Positions 53,421 to 63,020 of a stretch of 63,449 nucleotides of DNA are shown in pieces; the stretch's first letter is position 1, and every line of letters starts with the position of its first letter. Location of the stretch: contig NZ_JAFIFK010000041.1 of assembly GCF_020832045.1 (NCBI RefSeq), positions 1-63,449 on the forward strand, in the 5' to 3' direction. Position numbers and translations under genes: made by a program. Under the pieces are notes generated by a model. The model was not told the DNA's origin. It made no database searches and saw only the letters and a list, made by a program, of their open reading frames with translations. This DNA is from Halomonas sp. (GTDB lineage: Bacteria > Pseudomonadota > Gammaproteobacteria > Pseudomonadales > Halomonadaceae).

Positions 53421-53514
53421 AGCGGTTTTGCACCGATGCGCGAAGCCGTCGGGCCCATGTTCAGCCAAGGCCCTGCCCAGACTCGCAATCCAACCAGAGG
53501 TTTGCCGCAATAAC

Positions 53515-55194
53515 ATGACCACCGAAACCGCCAGTGCGCCGAATTTCATTCGTAATCAGATCCGCGACGAGATCGAGGCCGGTCGTGCCGGCAAGGTCGT
53601 GACCCGCTTCCCGCCGGAGCCCAACGGCTTTCTCCATGTAGGGCACGCCAAATCGATCTGTTTGAACTTCGGGCTTGCCGAGCAATTCGGTGGGGATTGT
53701 CACCTGCGCTTCGACGATACCAACCCGGCGAAGGAGGAGCAGGCCTATATCGATGCGATCAAGGAGGACGTCAGCTGGCTCGGCTTCGAATGGGCCGGTT
53801 CGGTGCGCTATGCCTCCAATTACTTCGATCAGCTCTACGCCTGGGCGCAGCATCTCGTACGTGACGGCAAGGCCTACGTAGACGACCTTTCACCCGACGA
53901 GATCCGTGAGCATCGCGGCACCTTGACCGAACCGGGCCGCCCGAGCCCGTGGCGCGACCGCAGCGTCGAGGAGAATCTCGATTTGCTCGAACGCATGCGT
54001 GCCGGTGAATTCAACGAGGGCGAGCGGGTATTGCGGGCAAAGATCGACATGGCTTCGCCCAACATCAACTTGCGCGACCCGATTCTGTATCGCATTCGCC
54101 ATGCCCATCACCATCAGACCGGCGACTCGTGGAAGATCTATCCCTCCTACGATTTCGCCCACGGCCAGTCGGACGCCATCGAGGGCGTGACCCACTCGAT
54201 CTGCACCCTGGAGTTCGAGGATCATCGCCCGCTCTACGAATGGTTTCTCGACAACCTGCCGGTGGTGGCCAAGCCGCGCCAGATCGAGTTCGCGCGGCTC
54301 AACATGAATTACACCCTGACCTCCAAGCGCAAGCTCAAGCTGCTGGTGGACGAGGGAATCGTGGATGGCTGGGACGATCCGCGCATGCCGACCATCTCCG
54401 GCATGCGTCGGCGTGGCTACACGCCGGCATCGATTCGCAAGTTCTGCGAGATGATCGGGGTGACTCGCGCCGATGGCGGCTTGGTCGACATCGCCATGCT
54501 CTACCACGCCATCCGCTCGGACCTCGAGGACAACGCGCCGCGTGCCATGTGCGTGCTCAATCCGCTCAAGGTGGTGCTGACCAACGTGGACGCGGACCAC
54601 GAAGAAGTTTACGAGGTGCCGGGCCATCCGGCGCGAGAGGACATGGCCGTGCGCCGGGTGCCGCTCACCCGTGAGCTTTACATCGACCAGGAAGACTTCA
54701 TGGAGGAGCCGCCGAAGAAGTTCTTCCGTCTGGCGCCGGGCCAGGAAGTGCGCCTGCGCAACTCCTACGTGATTCGCTGTGACGAAGTGGTGAAGGACAG
54801 TGCCGGCGAGATCGTGGAGCTGCGCTGTTCGGTAGACCTCGACACTCTGGGCAAGAACCCGGAAGGCCGTAAGGTCAAGGGCGTCATCCATTGGGTCAGT
54901 GCGACCCAGGCGGTACCGATGGAAGTGCGTCTCTACGACAATCTGTTCCTGGTCGAGCAACCCGACAAGGACAAGGATGCCGACTTCCTCGAGCATCTCA
55001 ACCCCGAGTCGTTGCAGATCTGTCAGGCCATGGGCGAGCCGAGCCTGGCTCACGCCGCGCCCGAACAGCGCTTCCAGTTCGAACGCGTGGGCTACTTCTG
55101 TGCCGACCGTCACGCCTGTCGCGACGGTAAACTGGTGTTCAACCGCACCGTTGGGCTGAAGGACAGTTGGGCGAAGATACAGAAGAAGGGCTGA
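53515..55194 (+). CDS. glnS: Glutaminyl-tRNA synthetase
   Basis: A class I aminoacyl-tRNA synthetase of 559 residues. The HIGH-type motif is in [14 protein letters not shown], with [11 protein letters not shown] soon after and the KMSKS-type loop as LTSKRKLK. The C-terminal anticodon-binding beta-barrels are present (for example [15 protein letters not shown]). The ATG at 53515 gives the usual start; a longer frame to 53383 overlaps the promoter. The cysS start lies one base past its stop. Confidence 0.96.
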   Translation: MTTETASAPNFIRNQIRDEIEAGRAGKVVTRFPPEPNGFLHVGHAKSICLNFGLAEQFGGDCHLRFDDTNPAKEEQAYIDAIKEDVSWLGFEWAGSVRYASNYFDQLYAWAQHLVRDGKAYVDDLSPDEIREHRGTLTEPGRPSPWRDRSVEENLDLLERMRAGEFNEGERVLRAKIDMASPNINLRDPILYRIRHAHHHQTGDSWKIYPSYDFAHGQSDAIEGVTHSICTLEFEDHRPLYEWFLDNLPVVAKPRQIEFARLNMNYTLTSKRKLKLLVDEGIVDGWDDPRMPTISGMRRRGYTPASIRKFCEMIGVTRADGGLVDIAMLYHAIRSDLEDNAPRAMCVLNPLKVVLTNVDADHEEVYEVPGHPAREDMAVRRVPLTRELYIDQEDFMEEPPKKFFRLAPGQEVRLRNSYVIRCDEVVKDSAGEIVELRCSVDLDTLGKNPEGRKVKGVIHWVSATQAVPMEVRLYDNLFLVEQPDKDKDADFLEHLNPESLQICQAMGEPSLAHAAPEQRFQFERVGYFCADRHACRDGKLVFNRTVGLKDSWAKIQKKG

Positions 55195-55195
55195 C

Positions 55196-56602
55196 ATGCA
55201 GATCTACAACACGCTGACCCGCCGCAAGGAGCCGTTCACCCCGCTCGAACCGGGCAAGGTGAACATGTACGTCTGCGGCATGACCGTTTACGACTACTGC
55301 CACTTGGGCCATGCCCGGGTGATGGTGGCGTTCGATGTCGTCACACGCTACCTGCGCTGGCGCGGCTATGACGTCACCTACGTGCGCAACATCACCGACA
55401 TCGACGACAAGATCCTCAAGCGTGCCGACGAGAATGGCGAGACCATCGCGGCGCTGACCCAGCGCATGATCGTCGCCATGCATGAGGACGAGGCTCGCCT
55501 CGGCGTACTGCGACCGAACCACGAGCCTCGCGCCACCGGGCACGTGGCCGAAATCATCGCCATGATCGAGACGTTGATCGACAAAGGCTATGCCTATCCG
55601 GCCGAGAACGGCGACGTCTATTACCGCGTGCGCAAGTTCGCGGGCTACGGCAAGCTCAACAATCGCAATCTCGACGAGATGCGTGCCGGCGCGCGGGTAG
55701 AGGTCGAGGAGCACAAGGAAGACCCGCTCGACTTCGTGCTGTGGAAGGCCGCCAAGCCGGGTGAGGCTAGCTGGTCTTCACCCTGGGGGGAGGGTCGTCC
55801 CGGCTGGCACATCGAGTGCTCGGCGATGTCCACCTGCTGCCTGGGGGATACCTTCGACATTCATGGCGGCGGCCCGGACCTGACCTTTCCGCATCACGAG
55901 AACGAGATCGCTCAGTCAGAGGCAGCCACCGGCAAGACCTACGTGAACACCTGGATGCATGCCGGCGCCGTGCGGGTGAATCAGGAAAAGATGTCCAAGT
56001 CGCTGGGCAACTTCTCCACCATTCGCGAGGTGCTCGAGGTTCACGATCCCGAGGTAGTGCGTTACTTGCTGGTGGCGAGCCATTATCGCAGCCCGATCAA
56101 CTACGCCCCCGACGCTCTGGCAGAGGCGCGCAAGTCGTTGGAGCGTTTCTACAACGCACTCGAAGGAGTCGACCTGACGGCCGTCCGAGCTCTCGAGGGG
56201 CGGATCGACGGCCGCTACGCCGAACGCTTCACTGCCGCCATGGACGACGATTTCAATACCCCGGAGGCGCTGGCGGTGCTCTTCGACCTGGTGCGGGAGC
56301 TGAATCGGGCCAGGAAGGAATCGCCGGATGAAGCGCCTGTGCTGGCCGCCGAATTGCGTCGCCTGGGCGGAGTGCTGGGGCTGTTCGCCCAGGAGCCGCA
56401 GCTCTTTCTCAAGGGCGATCAGGCGTTGCTGCCATTGGCGGAAGACGAGATCGAAGCGCGTATCGTGCAGCGAGCCGAGGCTAAGAAGGCCAAGGATTTT
56501 GTCGCCGCCGATACCATTCGCGACGAGCTGGCCGGCCTTGGTATCGTGCTCAAGGACTCCCGTGAGGGTACCAGCTGGATCTTCGAGCCGCCGGGACGGT
56601 AG
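55196..56602 (+). CDS. cysS: Cysteinyl-tRNA synthetase
   Basis: A class I aminoacyl-tRNA synthetase of 468 residues. It has the zinc/HIGH region [17 protein letters not shown], the zinc ligands around WHIECSAMS and [10 protein letters not shown], and the KMSKS loop in [10 protein letters not shown]. It is tightly coupled to glnS. A good terminator follows. Confidence 0.97.
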   Translation: MQIYNTLTRRKEPFTPLEPGKVNMYVCGMTVYDYCHLGHARVMVAFDVVTRYLRWRGYDVTYVRNITDIDDKILKRADENGETIAALTQRMIVAMHEDEARLGVLRPNHEPRATGHVAEIIAMIETLIDKGYAYPAENGDVYYRVRKFAGYGKLNNRNLDEMRAGARVEVEEHKEDPLDFVLWKAAKPGEASWSSPWGEGRPGWHIECSAMSTCCLGDTFDIHGGGPDLTFPHHENEIAQSEAATGKTYVNTWMHAGAVRVNQEKMSKSLGNFSTIREVLEVHDPEVVRYLLVASHYRSPINYAPDALAEARKSLERFYNALEGVDLTAVRALEGRIDGRYAERFTAAMDDDFNTPEALAVLFDLVRELNRARKESPDEAPVLAAELRRLGGVLGLFAQEPQLFLKGDQALLPLAEDEIEARIVQRAEAKKAKDFVAADTIRDELAGLGIVLKDSREGTSWIFEPPGR

Positions 56603-56620
56603 CGGCTCGGTTGCGTCGCG

Positions 56621-56648
56621 CGCCCGGCCCACGTTGGCCGGGCGTTTT
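56621..56648 (+). terminator. Rho-independent terminator after cysS
   Basis: A 9-bp GC stem (CGCCCGGCC with GGCCGGGCG), a 6-base loop and TTTT, about 20 bp past the cysS stop. Confidence 0.88.
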
Positions 56649-56657
56649 CGTCTGTCC

Positions 56658-57650
56658 TCAGCCGGCGGGGCGCGGGCGGGGCGGTAACGGAATCTGGGCC
56701 GGCCAGCCGTCATCCACGACGAAGAGGCGACGGTGGCGTACGCCATGAGGGCCAGGTTCCAGTAGCGCTATTTGCACCGGTGAGGCGAGGCGCGAGAAAT
56801 GTTGCGCCAGGCGGGATTCTACATCGCGTAACGACAGGAACGCTTCGTCACGAGGCAGTGCCAGCCAGTGCGGCTTGACCAGCCACGCCGCTCGGGTGCC
56901 TTTCGGCAGCCCGTCACGTAGCCGTCGCCAGTCGCTCCAATGCAGCCAATCGCCGCGCAGGTGGCCGGGGGCCGCCTCGTGCGGCGCCGGTATCGTCTGA
57001 TGCCAGGGGTAGAACAGTACCCCCGGTATTGCCAGCTGGCGTTGAATGCTGGCCTCGGCAGCGGGGCCCAGGTCGCGGGGCTGGATATGCTGGTGGATCG
57101 CCAGGCGTGCCTCGACCCGCTCGGTCAGGCGCAGCTGGTGGCGATCCAGGTGTTCACGCTTGGTGGCCAGGCTGTCGGCACCGCCGGGGCCTATCCAGCG
57201 GGCCTGATCGTGTTCGGAGCCTGGTCCTTGCAGCAGGCCCAGATAGAACTTGATCGCCACTTCGAGATGCACTGGCGTCGGATCATCGCGGCGCCGGTAG
57301 AGCAGATCGAGCTCGCCGAGAGTGCGCTTGCCTTGGTGGATACGCAGATTGCTGGCGAGCAGGCGTGTGCCCGGTGCGCTGTCGAGCAGGAACTGCCACA
57401 GCCGCTCGTGATAATGCCCCATGCGGCCATCCACGGTAGTGCCCACCCGACGCTCCAGTCCCTGCGGGTGCGCTTCCAGCCCTTCGAAGTAGCGCCTAAA
57501 CGAAACGTCTTCCATCAGACCCAGCGTTTCTCGTGTCGGCCGGCCCGGCCATGGCGTGGCGATCAGGTCGGGGGCGAGCACGAGCCAGGCCAGGTCACGC
57601 ACCAGGGGATGGTGGCAACGAGAGAGCAGGGTGGTATGGCTGTCGGGCAT
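56658..57650 (-). CDS. DUF1853 family protein
   Basis: A 330-residue protein of the DUF1853 family, with no known function to my knowledge. It has PLVRDLAWLVLAPDLI, LGLMEDVSFRRYFEGLE and the conserved core GELDLLYRR followed by HLEVAIKFYLG. The spaced Glu-Asp-Glu-Lys pattern resembles a PD-(D/E)XK nuclease core, which I suggest cautiously. The ATG at 57650 gives the family's usual start. It converges on cysS and diverges from the osmoprotectant operon. Confidence 0.75.
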   Translation of the reverse strand: MPDSHTTLLSRCHHPLVRDLAWLVLAPDLIATPWPGRPTRETLGLMEDVSFRRYFEGLEAHPQGLERRVGTTVDGRMGHYHERLWQFLLDSAPGTRLLASNLRIHQGKRTLGELDLLYRRRDDPTPVHLEVAIKFYLGLLQGPGSEHDQARWIGPGGADSLATKREHLDRHQLRLTERVEARLAIHQHIQPRDLGPAAEASIQRQLAIPGVLFYPWHQTIPAPHEAAPGHLRGDWLHWSDWRRLRDGLPKGTRAAWLVKPHWLALPRDEAFLSLRDVESRLAQHFSRLASPVQIALLEPGPHGVRHRRLFVVDDGWPAQIPLPPRPRPAG

Positions 57651-57679
57651 GGGTGTGCAGCTCCGCGTTGAGACCGGGT

Positions 57680-57709
57680 CTGACAGACAAACTGTACACG
57701 CCTTATACT
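57680..57709 (+). promoter_or_regulatory. Promoter of the osmoprotectant operon
   Basis: CTGACA (57680-57685) and TATACT (57704-57709) with 18-bp spacing, about 26 bp before the start region. No osmotic-sensing motif was identified. Confidence 0.55.
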
Positions 57710-57734
57710 CTATGGACATACACAAAGGATGGTG

Positions 57735-58649
57735 ATGATCATGAAGCGCAACTCGTCTCTTGCGGCAGTGACTGTCGGCTCCCTGCTATTCATCGCGAAC
57801 GTTGACGCCAGCGATCCGGTGACGGTCTCTTCCAAGATCGATACCGAGGGCTCCGTACTGGGCCAGTTGATCATTCAGCGGCTGCAGCAGGGTGGCATCG
57901 AGACCCAGGACAGATTGCAGCTGGGCGGTACGAGTATCGTTCGTCAGGCCCTGCTCAACGGCGAAATCGATCTCTACCCCGAGTACACCGGCAACGGCGC
58001 TTTCTTCTTCGATATGACCGACAGCGATGTCTGGAACGACGCCGCCAGCGCCTATGAGACGGTGCGTGAACGTGACGCCGAGAATGGCTTGGTGTGGCTG
58101 ACACCCGCCCAGGCGAACAATACCTGGGCCATGAGCGTACGCGCCGATCTCGCTCGCGAGCATGGTCTCGAGACTCTCGAGGATCTGGCGGACTATCTCA
58201 ATGACGGCGGCGAGTTCAAGTTCGCCGCCAGCGCCGAGTTCGTCGAATCGGAACAGGCGTTGCCGGCTTTTCAGCAAGCCTATGGCTTCGAGCTGAGCTC
58301 CGATCAACTGCTGGTGCTGTCCGGCGGCAATACGGCAGCCACCATGCGAGCCGCCGCCCAGCAGACGAGCGGGGTCAACGCCGCCATGACCTACGGTACC
58401 GACGGTGGGCTGGGCGCGCTGGATCTGATCGTGCTGGAGGATACGCTTGGCGTGCAGCCGGTGTACCAGCCGGCCCCCGTGGTTCGTCAGGAAGTGCTCG
58501 AGGCCCATCCCGAAATTGCCGAACTGCTCGAACCCCTGTTCGAATCCCTCGATCTCGAGACCCTGCAGGAGCTGAACGGCCTGGTCGCGGTAGAGGGTAT
58601 CGATCCGCGTCAGGTTGCCGAGGACTATCTTGCCGAACTCCAGGATTGA
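57735..58649 (+). CDS. osmF: Osmoprotectant/quaternary-amine ABC transporter binding protein, YehZ/OsmF type
   Basis: A 304-residue periplasmic protein of the OpuAC family. A signal peptide (hydrophobic LAAVTVGSLLFIA) precedes VTVSSKIDTEGSVLGQLI. Typical later blocks are GEIDLYPEYTGNGA and VNAAMTYGTDGGLGALDL. The start at 57735 has AAAGGA 5 bp upstream; the next ATG at 57741 is equally possible. E. coli YehZ binds glycine betaine weakly. The gene order matches yehZYXW. Confidence 0.87.
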   Translation: MIMKRNSSLAAVTVGSLLFIANVDASDPVTVSSKIDTEGSVLGQLIIQRLQQGGIETQDRLQLGGTSIVRQALLNGEIDLYPEYTGNGAFFFDMTDSDVWNDAASAYETVRERDAENGLVWLTPAQANNTWAMSVRADLAREHGLETLEDLADYLNDGGEFKFAASAEFVESEQALPAFQQAYGFELSSDQLLVLSGGNTAATMRAAAQQTSGVNAAMTYGTDGGLGALDLIVLEDTLGVQPVYQPAPVVRQEVLEAHPEIAELLEPLFESLDLETLQELNGLVAVEGIDPRQVAEDYLAELQD

Positions 58650-58652
58650 TGC

Positions 58653-59819
58653 GTGGGCGTGAACAGACAGTCTCCCAACTGGGTCCTGTTGAGCCTGATG
58701 CTGGTCTCGGTGGTGGCCTGGTTGTTTCTCGACGCGTTGAATGTTGCCCCCAATCGTATCGTGCCCGGCACGCCGTATACCTCACTGGAGGTAATGGGCG
58801 GCTGGCCGGCGCTGCTGCTGGGGCTTCCGCTGCTGGGAGTGGCGGTGTTGGCCTGGCAGCCAAGCCGCAAGGGTCTGCAATGCTCGCTGGCCGTAGTGGT
58901 GGCTGTGCTGATGCTGCTGCCATTGTGGTTGGCCGCCGCCACGGTCGGCTTCGTTGATGCCGATGCCCCCCAGGCCCGGGTGGGAATCGGCAGTGCCCTG
59001 TGGCTGTTGTTGTTCCTGCTGCTGCTTGCGGTGATCGAACTGCGCACCCGGCTGGGCGTGTCGCGTGCCAAAGGCTGGCTGCTGTTCATGCCCATGCTGG
59101 CGAGCTGGTGGTTGGCCTTGACGCTTTGGCTCGAGCCGCTGGCGCTCGTGCGTGAATACCGGGTACGCAGCGATCAGTTTGCCAGCGCCGTCTATACGCA
59201 TCTCATGCTGGTCGGGGCGGCAGTGGGGGTCAGCTTGCTGCTTGCCGCTGTGCTGGTACTGGTCATGCGCCGTCAACCGGCCGTGCGTCGTATCGGCTTC
59301 GCGGCGCTCAATTTTCTCCAGACCATACCCAGCCTTGCGCTGTTCGGCCTGCTATTGGCGCCGCTAGCCTGGCTCGGCTCCAGGATCGACTGGCTGGGAA
59401 ACATGGGGGTGAGCGGTATCGGCTGGGCGCCGGCGTTCCTGGCACTGCTCGGCTACAGCTTGTTGCCGATGGTGCGCAATATCTTCGTGGCTCTCGAGGA
59501 AGTGGACGCGGGAGTGATCGAGTCGGCCCGCGGTATGGGCATGAGCCGGCGCCAGGTATTCGTTCAGGTCCGCCTGCCGTTGGCACTGCCCGTAGTGCTG
59601 GAAGGTGTGCGCATCACCACCATTCAGGCAATAGGTCTGACGGCGGTGGCGGCGTTGATCGGTGCCGGCGGCCTAGGCACTTTCATTTTTCAGGGCTTGG
59701 GACAGGCGGCCATGGACATGGTGCTGCTTGGCGCCTTGCCGATCATTGCGCTGGCGCTTGTCGCCGACGCCCTGATCGGCGCCTTGAGTGAGCGACTGCG
59801 CCTAGGAGGGGCTCAATGA
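58653..59819 (+). CDS. yehY: Osmoprotectant ABC transporter permease, YehY type
   Basis: A 388-residue permease. An extra N-terminal TM region of about 180 residues precedes the OpuAB-type domain (FLQTIPSLALFGLLLAPL, ARGMGMSRRQVFVQVRLPLA). This unusual length matches YehY (~385). It uses a GTG start; a second GTG two codons on is an alternative. It overlaps the ATPase gene in ATGA. Confidence 0.87.
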   Translation: MGVNRQSPNWVLLSLMLVSVVAWLFLDALNVAPNRIVPGTPYTSLEVMGGWPALLLGLPLLGVAVLAWQPSRKGLQCSLAVVVAVLMLLPLWLAAATVGFVDADAPQARVGIGSALWLLLFLLLLAVIELRTRLGVSRAKGWLLFMPMLASWWLALTLWLEPLALVREYRVRSDQFASAVYTHLMLVGAAVGVSLLLAAVLVLVMRRQPAVRRIGFAALNFLQTIPSLALFGLLLAPLAWLGSRIDWLGNMGVSGIGWAPAFLALLGYSLLPMVRNIFVALEEVDAGVIESARGMGMSRRQVFVQVRLPLALPVVLEGVRITTIQAIGLTAVAALIGAGGLGTFIFQGLGQAAMDMVLLGALPIIALALVADALIGALSERLRLGGAQ

Positions 59820-60757
59820 TCGAGTTGTTCGACGTGACCAAGCGCTTCGGCGACGAGACGGCCGTCAATGCCATTTCGCTGCGTGTCGCGAAAGGGGAGC
59901 TATGTGCGCTCGTGGGTACCTCGGGCTGCGGCAAGTCGACCACCCTGCGCATGATCAATCGCCTGATCGAACATGATGGCGGGGAGATTCACCTGGACGG
60001 TGAGCCGGTGCGCTCATTCGACGAGGTCACCCTACGCCGCCGCATCGGTTACGTGATCCAAAGTACCGGCCTGTTCCCGCATTGGACGGTGTCCCGCAAC
60101 ATCGGTCTGGTGCCACGCCTGCTCAAGTGGCCCAAGGAGAGGGTGCGCGACAGGGTCGAGGAATTGATGCAGCTACTCGGTCTGCCGGTAGCGGAATTTG
60201 CTGACAAGTACCCCCGCCAGCTCTCCGGCGGCCAGGCGCAGCGAGTCGGTGTTGCGCGTGCCCTGGCCGCGGACCCCGACATCCTGCTGATGGACGAGCC
60301 ATTCGGCGCACTCGACCCCATTACCCGGGCCACCTTGCAGGATGAAATGCGTGCGCTTCAAGCACGTCTGCACAAGACCATCGTCTTCGTCACCCATGAC
60401 ATGGACGAGGCGCTGGCGCTCGCCGACCGTCTGGTGGTGATGCATCAGGGGCGTATCGTTCAGCAGGGCAGCCCCATCGATCTGCTGCACGAACCAGCGA
60501 ACCCCTTCGTCGAGTCCCTGCTGGGCGGCCTGGATCGTGGCCTGAAGGAGGCGGCGCTGATCCAGGTCGGTGAGCGTATGCTGCCCTTCGGCCCGCGTCT
60601 GCTGGCCAGCGAGCGAATTCCCTACGGGGCCTCGCTCAGCCAGGCGCTGTCGGTCATGCTCTGGCATCGGGTCGATAGGCTGACGGTAGTCGATGAAGAG
60701 GATATCCCCATCGGGGAGCTCTCGCTGCGCCGTCTACTCGGAGCCAAGGCGCCATGA
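59816..60757 (+). CDS. yehX: Osmoprotectant ABC transporter ATP-binding protein, YehX type
   Basis: A 313-residue ABC ATPase. Walker A is GTSGCGKSTT, the signature is LSGGQAQRVGVARALA, Walker B is ILLMDEPFGALDP and the H-loop is FVTHDMDEA. A short C-terminal extension resembles a degenerate CBS/regulatory segment. It is translationally coupled to both permease genes. Confidence 0.92.
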   Translation: MIELFDVTKRFGDETAVNAISLRVAKGELCALVGTSGCGKSTTLRMINRLIEHDGGEIHLDGEPVRSFDEVTLRRRIGYVIQSTGLFPHWTVSRNIGLVPRLLKWPKERVRDRVEELMQLLGLPVAEFADKYPRQLSGGQAQRVGVARALAADPDILLMDEPFGALDPITRATLQDEMRALQARLHKTIVFVTHDMDEALALADRLVVMHQGRIVQQGSPIDLLHEPANPFVESLLGGLDRGLKEAALIQVGERMLPFGPRLLASERIPYGASLSQALSVMLWHRVDRLTVVDEEDIPIGELSLRRLLGAKAP

Positions 60758-61506
60758 CATCATCGTCCGTCACGACGCGTGCAGTGGCCACACAGCGCCA
60801 GTGGCTGGCGCCGCTCATCTGGTTCATCCTGCTGCTGTCGTTGGCCGCGGGCATGAGCCAGTTGGAATGGCTGTTTCGTCTGCTCGAGCCGGAACTGCGC
60901 CAGGTGATCTACCGTCGCGGCGATTTTCTTGCCCTGTTGGGGCGGCACGTCCTGGTGGTGGCCATCGCCTCGTTGTTGGCGGTCATCCTCGGCGTTGGCG
61001 CTGCGGTCGCGGTCACACGTGAGGCGGGCCGAGATTTCCTGCCCTTGGTAGCCCAGCTCGCCTCCATCGGCCAGACCTTCCCCCCCGTTGCCGTACTGGC
61101 GTTGGCAGTGCCGGCTCTGGGCTTCGGCACACTGCCCATCATCGTCGCTCTGTTGCTCTATGGCCTGCTCCCCATCGTGCGCAATACCCTGGCAGGAATT
61201 GGCAGTATCGATCCCGATGTTCACGAGGCAGCGCGCGGCATGGGCATGACGCCGAGGCAGATACTGCGTCAAGTGGAGCTGCCCCTGGCGGCACCCTTCA
61301 TCCTCGCCGGCATTCGCACCTCGGTCACCATCAATATCGCCACTGCGGCTCTGGGGGCAACGGTGGGTGCGAGCAACCTCGGCGATCCGATCATCTCAGG
61401 CATCGTCAACGGCAATACGGCCTACATCGTGCAGGGCGCTTTGCTCATCGGTCTGCTGTCGCTTACCGTGGATAGTATCTTCGAGCGACTGCAGCGTCGC
61501 CCATAG
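60754..61506 (+). CDS. yehW: Osmoprotectant ABC transporter permease, YehW type
   Basis: A 250-residue permease with OpuAB-type domain (IGQTFPPVAVLALAVPALG, ARGMGMTPRQILRQVELPLA, GASNLGDPIISGI). The start overlaps the ATPase stop (ATGA). It is the last gene of the yehZYXW-like operon. No clear terminator was seen in the 289 bp after it. Confidence 0.9.
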   Translation: MTSSSVTTRAVATQRQWLAPLIWFILLLSLAAGMSQLEWLFRLLEPELRQVIYRRGDFLALLGRHVLVVAIASLLAVILGVGAAVAVTREAGRDFLPLVAQLASIGQTFPPVAVLALAVPALGFGTLPIIVALLLYGLLPIVRNTLAGIGSIDPDVHEAARGMGMTPRQILRQVELPLAAPFILAGIRTSVTINIATAALGATVGASNLGDPIISGIVNGNTAYIVQGALLIGLLSLTVDSIFERLQRRP

Positions 61507-61666
61507 GCTGAGTCAGGCACGTGCCAGTGTGCTGCCGTGCAGCAGGTTCAATATGTCGGGATGCGCTGGCGCTCATGGGGTCTTCGGCTGGCACTTGAAG
61601 GGCGGGTAGTGCATTCGTCGTATGTCCTGGGGGTTGTCCAGCAAAATAGGTGCGTTTAGATTCATC

Positions 61667-61681
61667 TTACGTTAACGTCAA
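61667..61681. promoter_or_regulatory. LiuR-like operator upstream of the bkd operon
   Basis: TTACGTTAACGTCAA contains the perfect palindrome ACGTTAACGT (61669-61678). The MerR-family regulator LiuR of branched-chain amino acid degradation is known to bind ACGTTNACGT-type sites. It is 115 bp upstream of the E1-alpha gene. No liuR gene is in the window. Confidence 0.6.
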
Positions 61682-61795
61682 CTTTTCCAGCGTTGGCGAA
61701 CTGCTGGAGTGACCCTCTGGCAGACGGCTACATTAGAGACAACACTGCCCTCACGAGGGGCGGCACTCCTCCTGCCATTACCAAGGACCAGGAAG

Positions 61796-63019
61796 ATGAC
61801 AACAACACACGACGTCCACACGCCAAGCTTCATGACAGGCGATGAGTTCAACATTCCTACGTTTCGACTCTTGCAGCAGGACGGCACCCTGTACGAAGGC
61901 GCCGAAGCCCCTGAGCTCGACGAGGAAAAAGCGCTCAAGATCTATCACGCCATGCTCGTCACACGGGTGCTCGACGAACGCATGATGGCGGCCCAGCGCC
62001 AGGGCCGGCTCTCCTTCTACATGCAGTGTACCGGCGAGGAGGCGGCGGTCATCGGTGCCACGGCAGCCCTCGACGACGCCGACATGATCATGGCGCAATA
62101 CCGCGAGCAGGGCGCCCTGGTCTACCGAGGATTCAGCTACGACGAGTTCATGAATCAGCTGTTCGGCAACGAGCTCGACTACGGCAAGGGCCGGCAGATG
62201 CCGATCCACTACGGCTCGCGCAAGCTGCATTACATGACCATCTCGTCGCCGCTGGCCACCCAGATTCCTCAGGCGGCCGGCTACGCCTACGGCCAGAAGC
62301 TGGCCGGCGAGGGCCACTGCACCATTACCTTCTTCGGCGAAGGCGCGGCCTCGGAGGGTGATTTCCATGCCGCGCTCAACATGGCCTCGGTGCACAAGGT
62401 CCCGGTGATCTTCTTCTGCCGCAACAATGGTTATGCCATCTCCACGCCGGCCAGCGAGCAGTTTGCCGCCGACGGCATCGCGCCGCGGGCCTTTGGCTAC
62501 CGCATGCACGTTATCCGCGTCGACGGCAACGATGTGTTGGCGGTCTATCGCGCCACCCAGGAGGCACGCAAGATCGCCGTCGAGCGCAACCAACCGGTGC
62601 TGATCGAAGCCATGACCTATCGCCTGGCAGCGCACTCCTCATCCGATGATCCCAGCGGTTATCGATCGCGAAAGGAGGAGGAGGCCTGGCGTGAAAAGGA
62701 CCCGCTGCTGCGCATGCAACGCTGGCTGATCGAACGCGGCTGGTGGAGCGAGGAGCAGGAGAAGGCGCAGCAGGAGACCCTGCGCCGTGACGTGCTCGAA
62801 ACCATGAAGCGTGCCGAGAAGCGCCCACCGCCCCCGCTTGAAAGCCTGGTGACGGATGTATATGCCGATGTCACGCCCGCGCTTCAGCGTCAGCTCGATG
62901 CGCTGAAGACCCATATTCGCAAGCATCCTGATGCCTACCCGAAGGGGGCGAGCTCCCTCGATCCCGACGTCAAGCCGGGTGGCGACGACAAGTCCAGCGA
63001 CGAGCAGGGAGGAGCCTGA
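61796..63019 (+). CDS. bkdA1: Branched-chain 2-oxoacid dehydrogenase E1 component, alpha subunit
   Basis: A 407-residue ThDP-dependent E1-alpha. The characteristic [17 protein letters not shown], the [18 protein letters not shown] block and the ThDP motif beginning [19 protein letters not shown] are all present, along with [15 protein letters not shown] near the phosphorylation-loop region. This combination favours the branched-chain over the pyruvate complex. The ATG at 61796 follows AAGGA. The beta subunit gene begins one base after the stop. Confidence 0.9.
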   Translation: MTTTHDVHTPSFMTGDEFNIPTFRLLQQDGTLYEGAEAPELDEEKALKIYHAMLVTRVLDERMMAAQRQGRLSFYMQCTGEEAAVIGATAALDDADMIMAQYREQGALVYRGFSYDEFMNQLFGNELDYGKGRQMPIHYGSRKLHYMTISSPLATQIPQAAGYAYGQKLAGEGHCTITFFGEGAASEGDFHAALNMASVHKVPVIFFCRNNGYAISTPASEQFAADGIAPRAFGYRMHVIRVDGNDVLAVYRATQEARKIAVERNQPVLIEAMTYRLAAHSSSDDPSGYRSRKEEEAWREKDPLLRMQRWLIERGWWSEEQEKAQQETLRRDVLETMKRAEKRPPPPLESLVTDVYADVTPALQRQLDALKTHIRKHPDAYPKGASSLDPDVKPGGDDKSSDEQGGA

Positions 63020-63020
63020 G

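Noticed and set aside
53890..55197. 435-codon open frame antisense to glnS
   Set aside because: Shadow of a conserved synthetase gene with no family resemblance.
61589..61603. TGGCAC-N-GGGC resembling a sigma-54 promoter upstream of the bkd genes
   Set aside because: The -24 element matches but the -12 element (GGGC) lacks TTGC, and no sigma-54 activator is adjacent.
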